Shown here piece by piece: positions 24,284 through 34,360 of a stretch of 64,000 nt of DNA (the first letter of the stretch is position 1; each line of letters starts with the position of its first letter). The translations under genes were made by a program, and so were the position numbers. This stretch comes from Beggiatoa alba B18LD (GTDB lineage Bacteria > Pseudomonadota > Gammaproteobacteria > Beggiatoales > Beggiatoaceae). The notes beneath the pieces are model-generated. The model was not told where the DNA came from. It ran no database searches and saw only the letters and a program-made list of their open reading frames with translations. The stretch is taken from positions 1,165,284 to 1,229,283 of the forward strand of contig NZ_JH600070.1 in assembly GCF_000245015.1 (NCBI RefSeq). Reading direction: 5' to 3'.

Positions 24284-24402
24284 TCTTTTTATTCCTATTA
24301 AAAAATCAATAGCATTATTTATCTGAATCAGAATCCAGACAGTTTGTTATCTTTAAATCACCCGTTTGCCAAATGCAAACTAGGCAAATAATCTGTTGTC
24401 AA

Positions 24403-25632
24403 TTAAATCACTGTATTAACTCTTGCTAATTGCGGTAAATCGCCTGTTAATCCCATTGCTTGACGCATAAACAGCATTTTTAAAGGCGGTAATTGATTTG
24501 TAAGATTTAAACCTTGACTGCGTAACCATTGCAAAGGGCGATGTTGTGTATTAAATAACTGTTTAAAACCATCCATTGCCAACATCATGGCAAGATTATC
24601 CCCTTTACGCCAACGTTCATAACGGCGCAATAAGCTAATTTGCCCGACATCTTCCCCCTGACGATAAGCTTGTATTACTAATTCAGCAAGGCTTGCTGCA
24701 TCTAATAAACCTAAATTCACCCCTTGTCCTGCCAGCGGATGAATCGTGTGCGCAGCATCACCAACTAATGCAAGGCGCGTTTGCACATAATGTTGTGCAT
24801 GGCGACGTTGTAAAGGAAAGGCTAAACGCTCGCTACAGGCAATAACCTCACCTAAGCGATATGCAAAAGTTACGGATAAATGATTTAAAAAATCGCTTTC
24901 AGACAATGCCATTAAATCGCGTGCGGTTGGCGTAGGTACGCTATACACAATAGAACAACTGTGTTCATCCTTTAATGGTAAAAAGGCTAATACCCCATCC
25001 GTTAAAAACCGTTGCCACGCAGTATGCTGATGCGATAATTCTGTACGAATATTGGCGACAATCGCTTGTTGTCCATAATCTTGTAATTGATATGGAATTC
25101 CTGCTAATGAACGAATCGACGCATTTGCTCCCTCTGCACTGACCAATAATGCTGTTCGTAAAACGCTTGCGGTATCTAATGTTACCTCCATTGCCTGCCC
25201 AATCTGTAACAATTGCACAACTTTTGCGGGACGAAACCACGTTAATAACGATGGATACTGATTTAATTGCGCATGTAGTGCGGCTCGCATCACCGACTGC
25301 TCCACAATATGCCCTAAAACGGGTTCAACTAACTGCGTACAATCGAAATGAATTTCACCCGTCCCGTTTGCATCCCACACATACATCGATTGAAACGGAC
25401 TCACCCGCAACGCCTGCATAGCCGACCACACGCCCAATTGCTGAAAAATCCGTTCAGAAGCTCGAGTAATCGCAAATGTTCGTAAATCAAGAGATTGGGT
25501 ATCAATCACTGTTTGTGGATTCGCCTCGACTAACGCGACTTTTAAACCCGCCTGTAACAACGCACACGCTAATGTAGAGCCAACAATCCCACTCCCAACG
25601 ATAACAACATCAAAATTTGTACTGTGTTGCAT
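24403..25632 (-). CDS. FAD-dependent hydroxylase of the UbiH/UbiI/COQ6 family
   Basis: 409 residues. FAD-binding VVIVGSGIVGSTLACALLQ at the N-terminus, the RTFAITRASERIF segment, and GDAAHTIHPLAGQGVNLGL (about 285-305), the signature of ubiquinone-biosynthesis monooxygenases. It would hydroxylate the ubiquinone ring. Which ring position cannot be told from sequence alone. Confidence 0.85.
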   Translation of the reverse strand: MQHSTNFDVVIVGSGIVGSTLACALLQAGLKVALVEANPQTVIDTQSLDLRTFAITRASERIFQQLGVWSAMQALRVSPFQSMYVWDANGTGEIHFDCTQLVEPVLGHIVEQSVMRAALHAQLNQYPSLLTWFRPAKVVQLLQIGQAMEVTLDTASVLRTALLVSAEGANASIRSLAGIPYQLQDYGQQAIVANIRTELSHQHTAWQRFLTDGVLAFLPLKDEHSCSIVYSVPTPTARDLMALSESDFLNHLSVTFAYRLGEVIACSERLAFPLQRRHAQHYVQTRLALVGDAAHTIHPLAGQGVNLGLLDAASLAELVIQAYRQGEDVGQISLLRRYERWRKGDNLAMMLAMDGFKQLFNTQHRPLQWLRSQGLNLTNQLPPLKMLFMRQAMGLTGDLPQLARVNTVI

Positions 25633-25810
25633 AAATAAATCTACCTTTGTGCTGAAAATTGATAGCCCATTTTCCTGCTTTGCCTAACTCACACCACGAT
25701 GAACCGCCACCTTTGAAACGCCAACACATCCCCCCATTAAATGCTTGTTCGCAGAAAACCGCTATAATGTTAGCTCACTGCTAAAACTCAGGCTCAATAC
25801 TCTGTTTATC

Positions 25811-27265
25811 ATGTCTAATCATCGCCTTAAACAACTTCAACATGACAATATTTTGCTTGCCGCAGGCGAAGGCATTTTTGGATTAGACATAGACGGAAAC
25901 ACCACGTTTATTAATCCTGCTGCATTAAAAATGATTGGTTGGTCATTACACGAAATAATTAACAAACCTATTCACGACTACCACCACCACAGCCGTGCCG
26001 ATGGCTCTCATTACCCACGCCAAGACTGCCCCATTTATATGGCAATTCGTGACGGGCTTGTTCACCATGCCGATAATGAAGTATTTTGGCGCAAAGATGG
26101 GTCTTGTTTTCCTGTTGATTATACCAGCACCCCCGTTTATGACGGCGATAAAGTCATCGGTGCAGTTGTTGTTTTTCAAGATATTACTGAACGTCGCCGT
26201 GCAGAATTAAAGCTACATCAAACCCTTGCAGAAGTACAACGCTTAAAAGAACAACTACAAGCAGAAAATCGATATTTACAAGAAGAGATAAAAACCGAAC
26301 ACAATTTCGAAGAAATTATTGGCAATAGCCAACCATTACAAAAAGTGCTCCGCCAAGTGTCACAAGTCGCACCAACAGATGCCTGCGTCTTAATTCAGGG
26401 CGAAAGTGGCACAGGAAAAGAACTGATTGCCCGCGCGATTCACAACCGCAGCCCCCGCAAAAATAAACCCTTAATTAAAGTCAACTGTGCCGCAATTGCA
26501 CATAGCCTTGTCGACAGTGAATTATTTGGACACGAAAAAGGCGCGTTTACAGGCGCGTTACAACAACGCATAGGACGCTTTGAATTAGCAGACGGGGGCA
26601 CATTGTTTTTAGATGAAGTTGCTGAATTACCGCTAGAAACACAGGTAAAACTTTTGCGGGTGTTACAAGAACAAGAATTTGAGCGGGTTGGCAGTAGTCA
26701 CACGATAACCGTTAATGTGCGCATCATTGCAGCGACAAATCGAGATTTAAGCCAATTAGTCCGTACCACCGCATTTCGCCAAGACTTATTTTATCGCTTA
26801 ATGGTCTTTCCGATTTATCTCCCCCCATTGCGTGACCGCCGTGATGATATTCCCGCCCTCACCCGCTATTTTTTAGAAAAAGCAGCAAAACGATTCGGAA
26901 AACACATCCGCACAATCACTGATGAAGCATTGATAACCTTACAAAATGCCTATTGGCATGGCAATATTCGTGAGTTACAAAATGCATTAGAACGAGCGGT
27001 GATTGTGGCGCAATCCGCCATTTTAAGCAGTGAAGATTTTTTACTCACGCCCGTGCCTGTTTTAACCGATAGCAGTATCACAACTGATGTATTGACCCTC
27101 GCAGAAGCCGAACGGCGACATATCTTGCACGCGCTAAACGTCACTCGCGGTATTATCGCGGGCGAAAAAGGAGCAGCGGCTTTATTAGATATTCATCCAA
27201 ATACATTACGTTCTCGAATGATAAAGCTAGGCATACAAAAGCAGGATTTTTCGCCATTTTTATAA
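25811..27265 (+). CDS. PAS-domain sigma-54-dependent activator
   Basis: 484 residues from the ATG at 25811; an upstream TTG (25745) is less likely. PAS sensor (about 15-130), short coiled coil, AAA+ domain with Walker [17 protein letters not shown] and the sigma-54 contact loop GAFTGA, Walker [11 protein letters not shown]-terminal Fis-type helix-turn-helix ([14 protein letters not shown]) follows. It activates promoters read by RNA polymerase-sigma54 in response to a signal sensed by PAS. No target operon is evident nearby. Confidence 0.92.
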   Translation: MSNHRLKQLQHDNILLAAGEGIFGLDIDGNTTFINPAALKMIGWSLHEIINKPIHDYHHHSRADGSHYPRQDCPIYMAIRDGLVHHADNEVFWRKDGSCFPVDYTSTPVYDGDKVIGAVVVFQDITERRRAELKLHQTLAEVQRLKEQLQAENRYLQEEIKTEHNFEEIIGNSQPLQKVLRQVSQVAPTDACVLIQGESGTGKELIARAIHNRSPRKNKPLIKVNCAAIAHSLVDSELFGHEKGAFTGALQQRIGRFELADGGTLFLDEVAELPLETQVKLLRVLQEQEFERVGSSHTITVNVRIIAATNRDLSQLVRTTAFRQDLFYRLMVFPIYLPPLRDRRDDIPALTRYFLEKAAKRFGKHIRTITDEALITLQNAYWHGNIRELQNALERAVIVAQSAILSSEDFLLTPVPVLTDSSITTDVLTLAEAERRHILHALNVTRGIIAGEKGAAALLDIHPNTLRSRMIKLGIQKQDFSPFL

Positions 27266-27283
27266 TGTCTTTTATTAAATTCA

Positions 27284-27477
27284 ACCTAAGTTTTGCGAGC
27301 TTCTTTTAAAAAGACAATAACTTGTCTGAATCAGGATTTTCAGGATTCACAGGATTTAAAACCCTTAAACCAAGAAATTAATGCGAATCATGATTTTTAA
27401 TTCTGCTAATTCTGAAAATTCTGTGAATTCTGATTCAGACAAAAAAAGACCTGCTAGGTTTTGAAAACCTAGCAGAC
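27284..27477. repeat. Palindromic intergenic repeat R1 plus hairpin
   Basis: Outer arm begins ACCTAAG at 27284. The core runs from TTGTCTGAATCAG (27322) to CTGATTCAGACAA (ends 27442). It is followed by a second hairpin GACCTGCTAGGTTTT / AAAACCTAGCAG (27448-27477). Same family as R2-R8. Confidence 0.85.
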
Positions 27478-27532
27478 CCCTGTTTTATTTTATAAATCTC
27501 GCAGTACTGGGGGCGGTTAAAAAAAAGGACGG

Positions 27533-27834
27533 TTGTGCTTAGAATGTGATGAGATGTGGTCATTGGTTGGGCAACGTCACCAGAAAGTGTGGATATGGTT
27601 AGCGTTGGATAGAGACTCACAAGAAGTTGTCGGAATTGCCTTCAGAAAGTTCTTCCGAATAAACGGCATAAAGCGGTAGGGAAGGAGACGGGACTGACCA
27701 ATCATATTGAGCGATTAAGACAGCGTATTAGTCATTTAGTGAGAAAAATCTTATCTTTTTCCAATAAGATAGAAAATCACATCGGAGCTACTATTTTTTT
27801 CATTAACAATTACAACAAATCACTGCTTCTTTAG
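27533..27834 (+). pseudogene. IS1-family transposase remnant
   Basis: LECDEMWSLVGQRHQKVWIW and ALDRDSQEVVG match the catalytic core, and GKETGLTNHIERLRQRISHL plus SFSNKIENHIGATIFFINNY the C-terminus of IS1 transposases. Between them about 40 residues are missing and the frame shifts, so it is inactive. Confidence 0.75.
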
Positions 27835-28051
27835 CACTACCTATTATTTTTTCCGCATAAAATAGTCATATCACCAAGCATAAACTCAGCTTGTCATAAA
27901 ATACCAATATTCTTAATTTTTATGCGCATATTTATCCTATTAATCAATCTGAAGTGCTAAACCTCATTAAATAAACGGTATGGATAACACCGCTTAATTT
28001 AATATGGTGGTATCCAATCCAGCCTATTGTTAAAAAGCTAATTCCATTTAA

Positions 28052-28999
28052 CTACTGCATTCCCTGCCTACCCAACTGCAACCAAAATTGAATTAATGCC
28101 TGATTCACTTGTTCAGGACAATCACTAATTGCATGATGACCACAATTAGGAATCACTTTTAAAACAGCGTTTGGCAAACTCGCTTTTAAACGCTCTGCAT
28201 CACTCGGCGGAAACCAATGGTCTTTTTCTCCCCATAAAACTAAAGTTGGGCATTTGATTTCTTCAAGATTTTCTTGAACTTCTGCAATAACACCATCATT
28301 AAATCGAATGAGTTTAATAATTTCTTCCGTCGCTTGCTTAGAATCAGCCGTTAAACGGGTTAACGCTCCCTGAAAGGCTAAATAAGGGTATAACACCCAA
28401 TGTACATTTTCTTCTTTCAAAGTCCGACGGTTATAATAAATTTCTCGCTGTCCTTGATGATATAAAATACGCAATAAAGGTTCACAATAACGCGCTAAAC
28501 CCGAATAATCAAAAAATCGTACCCAACTGAGCGGAATTTTTACCATCATCCGCATCCCTAAGTTAGGCATCTGACGCGGAAAAATTGCCGCATCGATAAC
28601 ACATAATTGCGATACTAAATCAGAACGTTCCTGTGCGACCGCAAGCGCAATTAATCCGCCAAGTGATTCACCCACTAAAAAAACAGGCTCATCACACAAG
28701 GCTTCTATCACACGAATGACTTCTTTAACTTGATAACCAGACCTGTCTTGTAACAATGGTTTATCCGAAAAACCGTAACCTTTGCCATCGAAACAAATGA
28801 CACGAAAATGTTCTGATAATGCATCAATATTCTGATGCCAACTATAACTCCAACATCCCCATCCATTGAGACAGACAAGCGGTTGTCCTTGTCCTTTTTC
28901 CCCATAAGATAAGGTTACGGGGTGACCATTAGCATCTATGATTTGCAGGGTTTTACGCCCTGTTGGAAAGGTTTCTTGCCACCAATCTTGTTGTTGCAT
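28052..28999 (-). CDS. Alpha/beta hydrolase
   Basis: 315 residues. Oxyanion-hole region LNGWGCWSYSW, nucleophile elbow GESLGG (near residue 110), acid in LWGEKDHWFPP and catalytic His in NCGHHAISDCPEQ. No signal peptide, so cytoplasmic. Substrate unknown; similar folds include haloalkane dehalogenase- and epoxide-hydrolase-like enzymes and membrane-lipid esterases. Confidence 0.85.
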   Translation of the reverse strand: MQQQDWWQETFPTGRKTLQIIDANGHPVTLSYGEKGQGQPLVCLNGWGCWSYSWHQNIDALSEHFRVICFDGKGYGFSDKPLLQDRSGYQVKEVIRVIEALCDEPVFLVGESLGGLIALAVAQERSDLVSQLCVIDAAIFPRQMPNLGMRMMVKIPLSWVRFFDYSGLARYCEPLLRILYHQGQREIYYNRRTLKEENVHWVLYPYLAFQGALTRLTADSKQATEEIIKLIRFNDGVIAEVQENLEEIKCPTLVLWGEKDHWFPPSDAERLKASLPNAVLKVIPNCGHHAISDCPEQVNQALIQFWLQLGRQGMQ

Positions 29000-29181
29000 G
29001 ATTTATATGAAAATACCGTCAATCCCTAAAATTAAAATTATCTCACACTCGCCCATGAAATAGTTACGGCGAAAAATAATATACCGAGAAATTTAGTCAA
29101 CAAAATAACACATAGGGTTATTCATCCATAGCAGATGAAACCGCTACACTATTTAATATTCACTTTCTAACTTGCCTTGTG

Positions 29182-29748
29182 ATGCGTCCCAACATGAACA
29201 TAACGCCCCTTTTTGCATTAAGTCTGCTCCTTGTTGCCCAATTTGCCGAAGCACGTCCTGATATTAATACAGAAACTTACTACTACATTGTGGACGGTAA
29301 AGATGCAAAAGCCATACGCAAAGACCTCAATGAAAAACGTCAAGGAAATTATGATGCTTATACAAAATGGTCAGTCAAATGGCGATTTTTCTGGGATAAA
29401 AAACCCGATGAATGTACGATTAATCGAGTGACAACAACCGTAGATGTCAAGTTCACCTTGCCAAAACTGGCAAAAGATACGATTGCCAATCAAGACGCTC
29501 AAAACCGTTGGAAACGTTATTATAAAGCCTTAATTGACCATGAAAATGGTCATCGTGATTATGGGATAAAAGCCGCGAATGAAATTGAAGAGGCGTTATT
29601 AAACATGGACAGTTATGAAACTTGTGCCGATTTAGAAGAAGCTGCCAATGCCCTAGCGCATGATATTGTTGATGAAAATATTGCCGAGAATAAGCAGTAT
29701 GATATTGATACCAATCACGGCATGAATGATGGGGCGGTCTTTCCTTAA
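29182..29748 (+). CDS. Secreted DUF922 protein (putative zinc protease-like)
   Basis: 188 residues; the start could be 29182 or 29194. Signal peptide (LFALSLLLVAQFAEA). The DUF922 core shows YYYIVDGKDAKAIRKDLNEK and HENGHRDYG, a zincin-like H-E-x-x-H motif. Probable periplasmic metal-dependent enzyme; substrate unknown. Confidence 0.8.
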   Translation: MRPNMNITPLFALSLLLVAQFAEARPDINTETYYYIVDGKDAKAIRKDLNEKRQGNYDAYTKWSVKWRFFWDKKPDECTINRVTTTVDVKFTLPKLAKDTIANQDAQNRWKRYYKALIDHENGHRDYGIKAANEIEEALLNMDSYETCADLEEAANALAHDIVDENIAENKQYDIDTNHGMNDGAVFP

Positions 29749-29751
29749 GTT

Positions 29752-29946
29752 ACCTGAGTTCTGCGAGTTTCTGTTAAAAAGATAACAGCTTGTCTGAATC
29801 AGAATTTTCAGAATTAACAGGATTTAAACCCCTTAAACCAAGAAGTTAATGCGAATCATGCTTTTTAATTCTGCTAATTCTGAAAATTCTGTGAATTCTG
29901 ATTCAGACAAAAAAAGACCTGCTAGGTTTTTAAAACCTAGTAGGTC
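29752..29946. repeat. Palindromic intergenic repeat R2 plus hairpin
   Basis: Outer arm ACCTGAGTT from 29752, core TTGTCTGAATC (29790) to TTCAGACAA (29910), then hairpin GACCTGCTAGG...CCTAGTAGGTC (29916-29946). It fills the gap between the DUF922 gene and the ROCO gene. Confidence 0.85.
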
Positions 29947-30033
29947 TCTGTTTTATTCTAGAAAACTCGTAGAGCTAAGGTTAGTTAAGTTTTATTGCTT
30001 CCACGCTTAAGCATTGGAATGAGGTTAAAATTA

Positions 30034-32685
30034 TTATTTTTTTGTTATTAGTGCTTCAATTTGTTCAATAATCGGCATAACAATGGGATAAATTAAAGCA
30101 ACGGCTTTTGCAGCTTCAATTAACCCCTTGGTTGTAACTTTTAACTGGAAAAAATTAGGTTTTTCCTTTTGTACCTCAGTAATTGCTTGTTGTGCAAAAC
30201 TCTTGGCGGCTTCAGTTTCTTCTGTACTTTTCACTTGTTGTAATTGAGTCAGTAATTTCTGTAACAATCTTAATAACTGAGCATTTTCACTATTATTTGC
30301 TTGCTCAATATTATGATGTTTATCACGCCCAACAATATCGCCTCCCATACTAAAATCTCCTCCTCCTGTATTAATCTCGATATTAACACCGCCTTGTTGT
30401 TCCGCCCGTTTCTCATCTGTCATAAACTTTAAAACCTCGCTTAATGGATATTGACCATATTCACATATATAAAGTTTTCCTCTAGCACGCTCTAAGGCTA
30501 ATAAACCCTTAAAGCCTGCGCGGGACATGTTACCTGTTGAATCAACTTCATTCTTTGCATTTGGCAACCAAACCCACTCGCTATAAGTTAAGGTCATTCT
30601 TGCCAGAATAATTTTAACATCATCATATAACTTACTAAAATATCGTACTGTATCTTTCCCTGAAACCCATAACGACCAACGTCGCCCATGATAATCTGCC
30701 ATTGCTAACGCTTGTGCTTGGTAACTTTGCGATTTTAAACGTACCCCATTTTGCCACACCAGATTATCCACAATTTCATGATGTTGTCGCACGATAAAAT
30801 TTGCCGTGAGATGTCTTGGCAAAAAACCTTCAAAATCAAAATCGAAACGAAAAGCAGTGGCGCGGTCAAATTGTAAATTTTGGGGTTGGTCAGAAGGTAA
30901 TAAATCGGGAATGACATAATTATGAGGTTTTTGCGGTAATTCATAGCACAATTCAAACTCTTTCATCGCTTCCAAAATCACCCAATAACGCTCGCAAGAA
31001 TACGTTAATTCATTGCCTTCATGGTCAACCACTTTTTGAGTCGTTAAAATTGCGTGCGCTTGTTGTTCTGTTAAATGGGCGGTTTTACCATAAATTAAGG
31101 TATAAACCCCATAAGTTAGCCAACGTGGATTTAAGACATAGTCATTTAAACGGGTAATCTTGGGAAAATGAATAATAACGCCTAAAGCATCAAAGAGTTT
31201 TAATAAACTGTCTTGGTTAAAATCCGCTGTTGTTTGAATCCCTTCTTGATTACACAGTGTTGTGTAATCTGTTTTACTTAAAAATGCTGAGGTAACAGAT
31301 TTTGTTCTTAAAATTTGTAAAATATTAAATTCTGCTGCTGTAAAACGGGTTTGATAAATTTCCATCGCTTGCAGTTGTTCAATCAATTCCGTTTTAAAAA
31401 TCTCAAAATAACGTTGATGCTTTCCAGCATCTTGGTATTGCGTACAACTTAACGGGTAAAAATTAACAAGCCGTTGCGGATATTTTTCATTTAAACGGTG
31501 CATATCTAAATTAACTTGTGTTAAATCAGATTTATTACCCACCAACATGACTTTTGAGTCGCCGCCAAAGGCTTTGACATGTTCTAACCAATATTCTACT
31601 TGTTGATTCGCATTAATATCCGTGCGTGCATTGAGGAGTGACACATATAAACAGCGCGAACGGAGAAAAAATTGATGCGTTGCGTGCGCCATCACTTGCC
31701 CACCAAAATCCCAAAAATGGGCTTTTATTTTTGCATTAGGCACATCCCACTCACGAATATCAATTCCTGCGGTCATTGCTTCTTTATTTTCAATGACAGG
31801 CTCATTAAATAAAGCACGGATTAATGAAGTTTTTCCCGCTTCGCCATAGCCTAAAAAAATCACACGAACACGATTTAAGGTTTCTTGCTCAGGATTTTCC
31901 CATTGAGATAGTAACCGTGCATTAATTTCGGCTGGAGAAAGAGCCTCATATTCGGGACTAAGTAAAACTTGTTTAGCCAGCGTTTTAGGATTCAGCGGTT
32001 TACCTGCTAAACGGTCTTGATACCAATTTAACCAATAAGTATCAAAACCATGACCGAGTTCTTTCAAACCTTGGATAAAATGCGTGTGTAATTTGGGGGA
32101 AATGATTTTAGATGGTTGTTCTAATAGTATAGTTTTTTTACCTTTCTCTAAAAACTCTATAAAAATGGCGATAATATGGGCAATGGAATAGGCGACATAG
32201 ACAGCATCAATATTGATGGCTACAAGACAAGCACTGAAGGCAGCACTATTTTCATTAGTGTCGAAAGTGATAACATTACCACTAGTGTCGGGGGCTATGG
32301 TAGCAATACCAGCAGCTATAATAGTGGTGGTAGCTACCTCTGCTACTGCTGCTACTGCCCCTACTGCTGAGGCATGAGTAGTAAGGGAGGGGGCATTGAT
32401 TACAGCATTTAGAGCATGGATTGCAACAGCATGGTCAGTGGCAACAGCACGGGCAATCTCCTTACTTTCCAAATAAGTCGCACACCATCCTAATTGTTCA
32501 GCACGTAATATGGCTAATAAATATTTTTGCCGTTCAGACTTTTTCCAAAACCATAAAAACCCTTTTTTATCAGCCTCTATCGCTAATACAGGCAATGCCA
32601 ACAAAGCCATCTTTGCCGCAAATGCTGCACATTTCCAAGGGTCGTTTAAATCCCGTAATTTTTGTTCAAGCTCTTTTCTATCCAT
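30034..32685 (-). CDS. ROCO-family GTPase with conflict-system-type tail
   Basis: 883 residues. The N-terminal helical region (about 1-230) is Ala-rich and hydrophobic around 100-180. The Roc GTPase has P-loop GYGEAGKTS (about 279), G3 DFGGQ, G4 NKSD. The COR domain follows (to about 640, with RHLTANFIVRQHHEIVDNL). Near 770-790 lies INTGGGDFSMGG followed by DIVGRDKH, a motif common next to effector domains in bacterial conflict proteins. The C-terminal helical end has a hydrophobic helix (AVALIYPIVMPIIEQIEAL). No leucine-rich repeats. A GTP-switched signalling or defence protein; divergent from hipBA. Confidence 0.85.
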   Translation of the reverse strand: MDRKELEQKLRDLNDPWKCAAFAAKMALLALPVLAIEADKKGFLWFWKKSERQKYLLAILRAEQLGWCATYLESKEIARAVATDHAVAIHALNAVINAPSLTTHASAVGAVAAVAEVATTTIIAAGIATIAPDTSGNVITFDTNENSAAFSACLVAINIDAVYVAYSIAHIIAIFIEFLEKGKKTILLEQPSKIISPKLHTHFIQGLKELGHGFDTYWLNWYQDRLAGKPLNPKTLAKQVLLSPEYEALSPAEINARLLSQWENPEQETLNRVRVIFLGYGEAGKTSLIRALFNEPVIENKEAMTAGIDIREWDVPNAKIKAHFWDFGGQVMAHATHQFFLRSRCLYVSLLNARTDINANQQVEYWLEHVKAFGGDSKVMLVGNKSDLTQVNLDMHRLNEKYPQRLVNFYPLSCTQYQDAGKHQRYFEIFKTELIEQLQAMEIYQTRFTAAEFNILQILRTKSVTSAFLSKTDYTTLCNQEGIQTTADFNQDSLLKLFDALGVIIHFPKITRLNDYVLNPRWLTYGVYTLIYGKTAHLTEQQAHAILTTQKVVDHEGNELTYSCERYWVILEAMKEFELCYELPQKPHNYVIPDLLPSDQPQNLQFDRATAFRFDFDFEGFLPRHLTANFIVRQHHEIVDNLVWQNGVRLKSQSYQAQALAMADYHGRRWSLWVSGKDTVRYFSKLYDDVKIILARMTLTYSEWVWLPNAKNEVDSTGNMSRAGFKGLLALERARGKLYICEYGQYPLSEVLKFMTDEKRAEQQGGVNIEINTGGGDFSMGGDIVGRDKHHNIEQANNSENAQLLRLLQKLLTQLQQVKSTEETEAAKSFAQQAITEVQKEKPNFFQLKVTTKGLIEAAKAVALIYPIVMPIIEQIEALITKK

Positions 32686-32763
32686 TTATTTCTAACCTTT
32701 AATTAAAGATAAATTCCGAAAAAGTACAATTATATTGTTTCTTTGCTGGAAAAATACTATATT

Positions 32764-32787
32764 TCCTAAAATATACAATTTTTAGGA
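32764..32787. promoter_or_regulatory. HipB operator
   Basis: TCCTAAAA (32764-32771) and TTTTAGGA (32780-32787) are perfect inverted arms with an 8-bp spacer, the same TCC-N-GGA geometry known for HipB operators. It lies 5 bp before hipB. Confidence 0.7.
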
Positions 32788-32792
32788 TTAAC

Positions 32793-33047
32793 ATGGTTAA
32801 AAAAATCAAAGTCACTCCTTTTCCCATACCTTGTGAAAAAGTAACCGCACAAACAATCGGCGAAATCGTGCGGGCACAACGGACAAGATTAGGTCTTAAA
32901 CAAATTGAATTAGCAGCAATTTCTAACCTTAATATAAAAACAATTAATAGTTTAGAAAATAGCAACGGTTCAACGTTAGAAAACGCCTTACATGTTTTAC
33001 AAGGTTTAGGCATAAAACTTAAGTTTGAAGGTCTTTTAGATGATTGA
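32793..33047 (+). CDS. hipB: HipB-like antitoxin/repressor
   Basis: 84 residues, XRE helix-turn-helix (IGEIVRAQRTRLGLKQIELA...NIKTINSLENSNGSTLENAL). It would bind the operator just upstream and the kinase encoded by the overlapping next gene (8-nt overlap). Confidence 0.88.
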   Translation: MVKKIKVTPFPIPCEKVTAQTIGEIVRAQRTRLGLKQIELAAISNLNIKTINSLENSNGSTLENALHVLQGLGIKLKFEGLLDD

Positions 33048-34308
33048 GCTTATTATTTGCTATCAACAAAATCAAATAGGTACATTGCAATATGAGACTG
33101 ATACAGATAATTTTACCGTGAGTTATACCGATGAATGGAATAAACAAGGGTTTCCACTATCGCCAATAATTCCTTTAAAAAAAATAAGTGCTGGTAATCC
33201 TGTAAAAGCGTTTATAGAAAACCTGTTACCAGAAGGCAACGCACTAACAGAACTATCTCAATTTGTAGGTGTGTCTAAACATCGCCCATTTACCTTACTT
33301 AAAACGATTGGTAAAGAACCAACGGGCGCGTTTAAGTTTGTAACAGATGATTGTCAAACTGAAAAAACTTGTTTTATAGAAATAACTCCCGACATATTGC
33401 AAAACAGAATCAAAATGAGAGAATCTCAAAGTTTAATGATATGGGACGGCAAGCCACGCCTTAGTATTGCAGGCGTACAACAAAAATTACCGATTGTAGA
33501 ATTAAACGGCAAATTTGGTTTTGGAGAGGGTAATCTTGCGTCAACCCATATTTTAAAATTCGCAAAACCACATTCCACACTGATTTTAAATGAATATTTT
33601 AGTATGAAGTTAGCTAAGTCTTGTGGTTTAAATGTTGCGACTGTAGAAATTTTAGATTTTGAGGGAGAAGCTGTTCTTTCTGTTCAACGGTTTGATAGGC
33701 GCATTAAAGATGAAAAAGTAGAACGACTACATATTATTGATGCTTGCCAAGCTTTAGGGGTTCTTTCTTCGCATAAATATGAATGGTCTTTAGGACACGG
33801 TAGAGATGTAGCGAATATTAGAGATGGTGTATCTTTTAAAAAATTATTTGCAATTTCTGAAGGTTGTAAAATCCCTTTTATTGCAAAACAGAATATTATT
33901 CGATGGCTTGTTTTTAATCTCATCATTAAAAATACAGATGCACACGGAAAAAATATTTCTTTTTTTATCAATCAATCAGGTATGGAAACAACCCCATTTT
34001 ATGACTTGATTAATATAGGGTTGTATCAAGGGGAATACGACCAGAATTTAGCAATGGCAATAGGAGACAGTTATATTTATGAGGAATTAAACAGCTTAGA
34101 TTTTAAAGATTTATGTAGCGACTGTGATATTCATCCATCAACCATAAAAAATATATTTGAACAATTAACTAAAGGAATGGCGCAAAAATTAGATGATATT
34201 GCTACACATATTAATAAGGCATTTTATCAAAATGATTTTATTGAACAATATAAACAATCTGTTTTAGAAAATATTGCATTTTTAAAAGAACGAATTTACA
34301 GCGAATAA
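33040..34308 (+). CDS. hipA: HipA-like serine/threonine kinase toxin
   Basis: 422 residues, close to the usual 420-440. N-terminal HipA_N (about 1-100). Kinase core with SIAGVQQKLPIVE, FAKPHSTLILNEYFSMKLAK, ERLHIIDACQALG, catalytic NTDAHGKNISFF and metal-binding YDLINIG. The family phosphorylates glutamyl-tRNA synthetase and arrests growth. All key residues are present. Confidence 0.92.
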   Translation: MIELIICYQQNQIGTLQYETDTDNFTVSYTDEWNKQGFPLSPIIPLKKISAGNPVKAFIENLLPEGNALTELSQFVGVSKHRPFTLLKTIGKEPTGAFKFVTDDCQTEKTCFIEITPDILQNRIKMRESQSLMIWDGKPRLSIAGVQQKLPIVELNGKFGFGEGNLASTHILKFAKPHSTLILNEYFSMKLAKSCGLNVATVEILDFEGEAVLSVQRFDRRIKDEKVERLHIIDACQALGVLSSHKYEWSLGHGRDVANIRDGVSFKKLFAISEGCKIPFIAKQNIIRWLVFNLIIKNTDAHGKNISFFINQSGMETTPFYDLINIGLYQGEYDQNLAMAIGDSYIYEELNSLDFKDLCSDCDIHPSTIKNIFEQLTKGMAQKLDDIATHINKAFYQNDFIEQYKQSVLENIAFLKERIYSE

Positions 34309-34332
34309 CACCACTTAAAATGGTGCTATTCG
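34302..34332. terminator. Hairpin between hipA and the convergent thiolase gene
   Basis: CGAATA and ACACCA at the end of hipA pair with TGGTG and TATTCG. No long T-run, but its place between convergent genes suits a terminator. Confidence 0.5.
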
Positions 34333-34360
34333 TCTCATTTATTCACCATATTCAGCTTTT

